NCBI GenBank assembly: GCA_018658955.1
Contig: JABIPM010000004.1
Location: 1 to 9,561, forward strand
Length of the DNA: 9,561 nt
DNA from: Candidatus Woesearchaeota archaeon
GTDB lineage: Archaea; Nanobdellota; Nanobdellia; SCGC-AAA011-G17; UBA489
Direction: 5' to 3'
Shown here one piece after another: positions 1 through 5,100 of this stretch. The notes under the pieces are model-generated. The model was not told the origin of the DNA and did not search any database. It saw nothing but the letters and a program-made list of their open reading frames with translations. Positions within the stretch are counted from its first letter, which is position 1, and each line of letters opens with the position of its first letter. The translations under genes and the position numbers were made by a program.

Positions 1-124
1 AAAAATATCCTTGAATTTCATCCAACGCATGTCCTGGATTGGGAATTGAATAAACCACAACACTAAAACTAATTAAAAATAACACATACAATCCAAATTT
101 TCTAAAATTTAATTTAATTTTCAT
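1..124 (-). CDS. Secreted protein of unknown function, N-terminal part only
   Basis: This is a reading frame that starts at ATG 124-122 and runs off the left edge, giving 41 complete codons. The visible protein begins MKIKLNFRKFG, a basic n-region. A hydrophobic stretch (LYVLFLISFSVVVYS) follows, then IPNPGHALDEIQGYF. This is a textbook signal peptide with probable cleavage after VYS, so the mature protein would begin IPNPGH. From memory, a post-signal motif of this kind (PNPGH followed by an acidic-hydrophobic segment) recurs in secreted proteins of DPANN archaea, but I cannot assign a function. The start lies 8 bases after the stop of the lipoprotein gene on the same strand, so the two are probably co-transcribed. 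Only the export signal is well supported. Confidence 0.72.
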   Translation of the reverse strand, partial: MKIKLNFRKFGLYVLFLISFSVVVYSIPNPGHALDEIQGYF

Positions 125-132
125 TTTATTTT

Positions 133-462
133 TTATCCATTGTCTGGATCAAATTCAAATTCTTCACTCGAAATAAACTCAAACTCCCCACTAATTCCAC
201 TCATATCTAAAGCACCCATAAACTCACCTTCAAGATAAATATCACCATAAATTCTTGTTTCTTCATCACCACACTCAAGATATCCAAACTCTGCCAATTC
301 AGCACCAGGATAATTAACAGAAACATATCCTAATGCTTTAACTTTCATTTCTTCTAAACTAAAATTATCGGAACAATAGTCCCACTCATTCCATTCTTTC
401 TCACCACAGCCAGTTAACACTAACATAATAATCAATAATAAAACAACACCCATCTTTTTCAT
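133..462 (-). CDS. Small acidic lipoprotein, function unknown
   Basis: The 109-residue product starts at ATG 462-460. A TTG five codons upstream (477-475) is also in frame, but ATG is preferred because it gives a compact signal peptide (MKKMGVV...) and lies 26 bases from a TATA-like box. Residues 1-18 form a lipoprotein signal peptide ending in the lipobox LTGC, so Cys19 is the probable lipidated residue and the protein would be anchored outside the membrane. The mature part is strongly acidic, has Trp/Tyr-rich patches (EWNEWDYC) and two further cysteines (C30 and C64) that could form a disulfide. No known domain is recognised. It is the first gene of a minus-strand pair whose second member is also exported. 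The gene is well supported; its role is unknown. Confidence 0.8.
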   Translation of the reverse strand: MKKMGVVLLLIIMLVLTGCGEKEWNEWDYCSDNFSLEEMKVKALGYVSVNYPGAELAEFGYLECGDEETRIYGDIYLEGEFMGALDMSGISGEFEFISSEEFEFDPDNG

Positions 463-484
463 TACATTAAAAAACAAACCAACA

Positions 485-492
485 TATTTAAA
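485..492 (-). promoter_or_regulatory. TATA box for the lipoprotein unit
   Basis: On the minus strand this reads TTTAAATA, a good archaeal TATA box. Its centre is about 26 bases upstream of the lipoprotein ATG (462). Archaeal transcription usually starts about 25-27 bases from the box centre, which predicts a leaderless mRNA beginning at or next to the ATG. No Shine-Dalgarno sequence is visible ahead of that ATG. Confidence 0.55.
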
Positions 493-510
493 GATTACGA
501 TAACCCAAAA

Positions 511-536
511 CTAATTAAAAACAAACTAATTAAAAA
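511..536 (+). promoter_or_regulatory. Candidate RNase HII promoter with a duplicated A/T element
   Basis: The 11-mer CTAATTAAAAA occurs twice here, at 511-521 and 526-536, 15 bases apart. The centre of the first copy's A/T core is about 26 bases upstream of the rnhB ATG (543), fitting a TATA element for a leaderless transcript. The second copy is too close to the ATG to act as TATA for the same start. In such AT-rich DNA the repeat could be chance. Confidence 0.4.
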
Positions 537-542
537 TCTAAA

Positions 543-1190
543 ATGAAAATTTGCGGAATTGATGAAGCAGGAAGGGGGCCAGTGATAGGCCCATTAGTAA
601 TAGCGGGCGTTTCAATAGAGGAAAGCAACTTAGAAACACTAAAGAAATTAGAACCAAAAGACTCCAAAATGCTATCAAAGAAACGAAGAGAAGAACTATT
701 CGATCAAATTCAAGCAATCACAGATTATTATATAGTAATAGTTGAACCAGAACAAGTAGATGCCGCATTAATAGCTCCAGAATTAAACTTAAACAAATTA
801 GAAGGAATAAAAATGGCAGAAGCAATAAACAATCTAAATCCAGACAAAGCAATTGTTGATGCGCCAAGCACAAACATAAAAGAATTTACAGAGTTTATGA
901 GATCACACTTAGAAAACAAAAACACAGAATTACTATTAGAACATAAAGCAGATGAAAATTACGCAGTAGTTTCAGCAGCATCAATATTAGCAAAGGTTAC
1001 AAGAGACAGAGAAATAGAAAAATTAAACAAAATATACGGAGAACTAGGCTCAGGTTATCCAAGCGATCCAAAAACAAGAGCATTTTTAGCTGAAAACTGG
1101 GACATTCACCCACAAATATTTAGAAAAACATGGGCAACATACAAAAAAGTAGCAGACCAAAAAAAACAAAAAAATCTATCAGACTACTAA
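543..1190 (+). CDS. rnhB: Ribonuclease HII
   Basis: RNase HII is a metal-dependent endonuclease that cuts the RNA strand of RNA/DNA hybrids. It initiates removal of single ribonucleotides misincorporated into DNA and of primer RNA. The 215-residue product has the usual archaeal length. Signature motif I is GIDEAGRGPVIGP near the N-terminus. The expected four carboxylates are D7, E8, D106 (in AIVDAPS) and D137 (in HKADENY). SAASILAKVTRD (about 144-155) and the GSGYPSDPKT segment with Tyr172 are also typical. The last seven residues, QKNLSDY, fit a minimal PIP-box pattern (Q-x-x-hydrophobic-x-x-aromatic), as expected for an archaeal enzyme that docks on PCNA. The ATG follows a TATA-like element by about 26 bases. 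The stop overlaps the convergent prenyl synthase stop by 4 bases. Identification is secure; the PIP box is inferred. Confidence 0.97.
   Translation: MKICGIDEAGRGPVIGPLVIAGVSIEESNLETLKKLEPKDSKMLSKKRREELFDQIQAITDYYIVIVEPEQVDAALIAPELNLNKLEGIKMAEAINNLNPDKAIVDAPSTNIKEFTEFMRSHLENKNTELLLEHKADENYAVVSAASILAKVTRDREIEKLNKIYGELGSGYPSDPKTRAFLAENWDIHPQIFRKTWATYKKVADQKKQKNLSDY
1159..1174 (-). terminator. Oligo-T terminator for the prenyl synthase transcript
   Basis: Read on the minus strand, this is seven T, one G and eight T, lying 13-28 bases past the synthase stop codon (1189-1187). Archaeal RNA polymerase terminates on T-rich non-template tracts without needing a hairpin, so this is a good intrinsic terminator candidate. 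On the plus strand the same bases encode the Lys/Gln-rich tail of RNase HII. Confidence 0.55.
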
Positions 1191-2023
1191 AACTTGTGAG
1201 TAGCTAACACATCTTCAATCAAACATTCTAAACCATAAGCCTCTTTTTCAAGCATTGCCAGATTAGTTGATGCAGCTGTTTTAAAACCAGCTCTAACAAC
1301 TCTGGCACCTTGCACACCTAAAACTTTTACAGGAGTATTCTTATTCTTATCTTTACCAGTGGGCTTACCTAAAAAAGCAGCAGGGGCTAACTCATCATAC
1401 AGATCATCACCGTATTGATATGCTATTCCTAAATTCATTCCAAATCTTCTTAAATTATTTAAATCTGATTCTGAAGCTCCACCTAAAATTCCACCAATAG
1501 CTGCAGCAGCAGAAAACAAAGATCCGGTCTTCATTCCATAAAATCTATCAATTTCACAAATACTATTAATTTCAACATCCTTAAGATCAATTTCTTGTCC
1601 ACCAATTAAGTTCAATGCAGTTTGTTTAGTTTCTTGAACAATTGCACGATATTTTGAATCATCTACATTTCCCTCATTTCCAATCAAGTCTGCTAAAGAA
1701 GTTAAGTAATGTGAAGTTAATTCTGCGATATCTTCCCCATAAACTAAATGGCAAGTTTTTTTCTTTCTTCTAATATCTGCATCATCCATTGAAGGCATAT
1801 CATCCAATATTAAAGAAGCAGTATGAACAAATTCCAAACCTACTGCATAAGGCAAACTATCTTCTAAAGAAACTCCATAAGCTTCAGCACTTTTTATCAA
1901 CGTCGTAGGTCTCCAAAAATGGCCATTATTTAACACACTATATCTCGCAGCTTCATTCACAACACCTTCATCTCTATCTAAAGCATTTTCAAGATAATCA
2001 TAGATTTTTTCACTTAATTCCAT
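1187..2023 (-). CDS. Polyprenyl diphosphate synthase (GGPP/FPP synthase family)
   Basis: This is a trans-prenyltransferase that should condense isopentenyl diphosphate with allylic diphosphates (FPP/GGPP class), supplying archaeal lipid precursors. The start chosen is ATG 2023-2021 (278 aa); an in-frame TTG seven codons upstream (2044-2042) is less likely. The first Asp-rich motif is DDMPSMD (D74, D75, D80), the six-residue-spaced form seen in bacterial IspA-type enzymes, followed by RR and TCHLVYGED. YGMKTGSLF lies near 162-170, GGQEIDL near 141-147, and the second Asp-rich motif DDLYD spans 206-210. His67 is kept. Oddly, the usual GGKRLRP substrate motif reads NGHFWRP, so the expected IPP-binding Lys is His35, and RRGxP reads RRKKK. 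Chain length and full activity are therefore uncertain, but the fold assignment is secure. It is divergent from smc and convergent with rnhB. Confidence 0.88.
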   Translation of the reverse strand: MELSEKIYDYLENALDRDEGVVNEAARYSVLNNGHFWRPTTLIKSAEAYGVSLEDSLPYAVGLEFVHTASLILDDMPSMDDADIRRKKKTCHLVYGEDIAELTSHYLTSLADLIGNEGNVDDSKYRAIVQETKQTALNLIGGQEIDLKDVEINSICEIDRFYGMKTGSLFSAAAAIGGILGGASESDLNNLRRFGMNLGIAYQYGDDLYDELAPAAFLGKPTGKDKNKNTPVKVLGVQGARVVRAGFKTAASTNLAMLEKEAYGLECLIEDVLATHKF

Positions 2024-2045
2024 TTTAACACATAATCTCTCCAAA

Positions 2046-2058
2046 ATATATATTTAAA
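2046..2058 (-). promoter_or_regulatory. TATA-box region for the prenyl synthase
   Basis: On the minus strand this reads TTTAAATATATAT, a strong TATA-like tract. Depending on which register TBP uses, the predicted start is at or within about 5 bases of the ATG at 2023, giving a leaderless or nearly leaderless mRNA. A GGAGAG stretch (2042-2037) lies 13 bases from the ATG, rather far for a Shine-Dalgarno, and would be upstream of the predicted start site. Confidence 0.55.
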
Positions 2059-2064
2059 AAGTAG

Positions 2065-2084
2065 TATGGTGCAAAGAAACCATA
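2065..2084. repeat. Short inverted repeat between divergent promoters
   Basis: TATGGT (2065-2070) and ACCATA (2079-2084) form a perfect 6-bp inverted repeat with an 8-base spacer. It lies between the TATA boxes of the prenyl synthase and smc, upstream of both predicted start sites, so it would act as DNA (a possible dimeric regulator site) and not as an RNA hairpin. A 6-bp palindrome can easily be chance. Confidence 0.3.
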
Positions 2085-2116
2085 ACTCACGCCGTCTATC
2101 ATCAAAACAGCAAACC

Positions 2117-2124
2117 TTTATAAA
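2117..2124 (+). promoter_or_regulatory. TATA box for smc
   Basis: TTTATAAA is a near-consensus archaeal TATA box whose centre is about 41 bases upstream of the smc ATG. The predicted start near 2147 would leave a leader of about 15 bases. Within it, GAGTGA (2150-2155) lies 6 bases ahead of the ATG and could serve as a weak Shine-Dalgarno, unlike the apparently leaderless neighbours. Confidence 0.55.
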
Positions 2125-2161
2125 AAGAAAAACCACACACTAAATAAAAGAGTGACTACGA

Positions 2162-5100
2162 ATGGCAATAATTAAATCTATGCATCTTAAAGGATTCAAA
2201 AGTTTCGCTAAACCCTTAGACTTGGAATTCGGAACTGGTTTCAATTGTATCATTGGCCCAAATGGATCGGGAAAATGTCTGAAGGGAGATTCATTAATTC
2301 AACTAGCAGATGGGCAATTGGTTGAAATAGAAAAGTTAGTTGAATCAAAATACAAAACTAATGCAATTAAAAAAATAGATGATGGATATATTATCGGAGG
2401 AGATAATACTAAAGTTTTATGTTTTGATACTGAAACACTAAAAACAAAAGAAGTTAATGTGGGGGCATTTGTAAAAAGAACTGCACCTAAAAATTTAATA
2501 CAGGTTAAAACTAGATCGGGAAAAGAAATAGTAGCAACAGAATATCACCCATTATTCACCTTAACAGATAAAGGAATAAAGGCATTACGGGCAGATGAAT
2601 TAAAAGAAGGAATAAAGATAGCAATACCTAGAAATATTCCAATTAAGCCAAAATCAACAACATTCTACGAACTATTAAATTTAATCAAACCAGAAGATCA
2701 AATTTATGTTCCGTTCTCAGATAATTATTTTAAATTAATTGCTAATTACAAAAAACAAAATAAATTAACTTGGAAAGCTTTTGCAAAAAAGGCAAAAATC
2801 AAACAGAATATTCTAAAAGGATTAAAAGATAAACAATCCATAAATTTTTCATATTTAGTAAAAATATTAAGAACTATAAAATTAACAAAGGAAGAGATAA
2901 CAGATTTAATAACAAAGATTCAATCAAAAAATCAAAATAAATCAATCCCAATGGTTTGGAAAAATTCTCCTGAATTAATGAGATTTCTAGGTTATTTATT
3001 AGCAGAAGGAAGATTAACAAAATCAAACCAAATATGGTTTACTAATGGAACTCAGGAAATAGTAGAAGATTATCTAAATTTAACAAAAAAATTATTTAAT
3101 TTCGCTCCAGAAATTAAAGAATACAAGCCTAACTGCTACGATATTATCCTTTACAGCAAACCATTAATAAAAATACTAGAAAAATTTGGGATGCAACAGA
3201 ACAAAACAACAGAACATAAAGATATTTCAAATTTAATATTAAAAAATAGTTCAAACCCAGAATTATCTCAATTACTAAATGGATTGTTTTGTGGGGACGG
3301 TTATGTTTCAAAATCACATGTAGACATTGTTACAAAAAGTCCAAAGTTAGCAGTTAAAATTCAATCAATATTAACAAGATTAAATATCAAATATACTTCA
3401 AATGAAATATACAAAATATGTACAACTACCCAATTTAGAGGAAAATATCACTCAATCAACATTTATGGTTCAAATAACCTAAAAACATTCCAAGATAATA
3501 TTTATCTTATCCACAATAATAAAAGAAAAAGATTAGAAGAACTGACAAACAAAAAGTCCAATCCAAATCTAGACTTAATAGAGGCAAATAATTTAATAAA
3601 AAATGTATGTAAGGACTTAAAAATCAAAATAAAACCATTAAGGAAAGAATTTCCCACATTAGATTCTTACTGTTACAATCAATGCACCCCATCTAGAGAG
3701 GGCATAAACAACTTAATAACAAATTTATTCACAAAACAATCACAAAAGAGCCAACAATTAACACAATTACAAACATTAGCAACTTCTTCAATCTATTGGG
3801 ATGAAATAGTAGAAATTACTACACTGGCAGACCATAATGAAAAATGGGTTTATGATTTAAGCATACCAAAACATCACAATTTCATAGCAAACAATGTATT
3901 TGTCCATAATAGCAACATCATGGATGCACTCTGTTTTGTTCTGGGAAAACTTTCAGCAAAATCTATGCGTGCAGAAAAATCTTCAAATCTTATTTTCAAC
4001 GGTGGGAAAAAAGGTTCCGCATTAAAAGAAGCAGAAGTTTCAATTATTTTTACAAACAACGATGATGAATTTCCAGTTGAAGGGGATGAATTAAAATTAA
4101 CAAGAGTAATTAAATCAAAAGGAAATTCTGTTTACAAAATTAATGACCAGGTCATGACAAGACAACAAATTCTAGAATTATTAGCAAAAGGAAAAGTAGA
4201 TCCAGACGGACACAATATCGTTCTTCAAGGTGATATTGTAAGATTCATGGAAATGAGGGCAAATGACAGAAAGGATTTAATCCAGGACATTGCAGGAATT
4301 TCAGTTTTCGAAGATAAAAAAAACAAAGCAATGAACTCTTTAAACAGAGTTGAAATACAATTAAATGATGCTACACTAATTCTAAAAGAAAGAGAGTCTT
4401 ATCTAAAGGAACTAAAGAAAGACAAAGATCAAGCAGAAAAATACAAGAATTTAGAAAAAAATATTAAATCAAATAAAGCAACATATCTTAATCTTCAAAT
4501 TAAAGGCAAAGAAACCAAACTAGAGGAAGTACTATCAAAAATAAAAAAACAGGAATCCCAAATAGCAAAATTAGATGAAAAAGAAAAAGAAATTCGAGAA
4601 AAGATAGCACTAAAGAAAACAGACCTATCAAGCATTAACACAGAAATTGAAAACAAAGGAGAAAAGGAAGCAATAGCGCTTCAGGAAGAAGTTGAAAAAT
4701 TAAAAACTAATATTGCTACAAATGAAGAAAGATTCTCCACATGTAAAAATGAAATAGCTAAACTGAAAGAAAGAAAGAAACAGCTACTAACTTCTTCAGA
4801 AGATACTAAAAAAACAATAAATGGATTAGAAGAAAGCAAAACTCAACTAGGTAAAGAAATCCTAATTCTAAAAGAAAAAGAAGGAAAACAATCAATTACT
4901 ATTAATAAAATAAAAAACAGTTTAGGCCTAACAGAAAACACAGAACTAGTAGATTTAGAAGAAAACTTAGACGATAAACTAAAACAATACGAAGTTCTTC
5001 AACAAAAAAATCAAGAATTATTGCAACAAAAGTTTAGAATTGATGCAGAAATAAGCTCAATTAATGAAAAGATTTCTTCAATACAAGAATTAGAAAAAAG

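Noticed and set aside
69..80. A third copy of the CTAATTAAAAA element
   Set aside because: It lies within the coding sequence of the signal peptide of the left-edge gene and is probably chance in AT-rich DNA.
463..477. TTG at 477-475 as the lipoprotein start (114 aa)
   Set aside because: The ATG at 462 gives a normal short lipoprotein signal peptide and fits the TATA spacing. The extra five residues add nothing recognisable.
728..925. Reverse-strand open frame of 65 codons inside RNase HII
   Set aside because: It lies opposite conserved RNase HII sequence and shows no independent support.
2024..2044. TTG at 2044-2042 as the prenyl synthase start (285 aa)
   Set aside because: The TTG codon falls almost inside the TATA-like tract and would be upstream of the predicted transcript start. 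The ATG at 2023 fits better.
3874..4059. Reverse-strand open frame of 61 codons across the intein/extein junction
   Set aside because: The plus strand encodes the intein C-terminal blocks and SMC head here. The reverse product has no coherent features.
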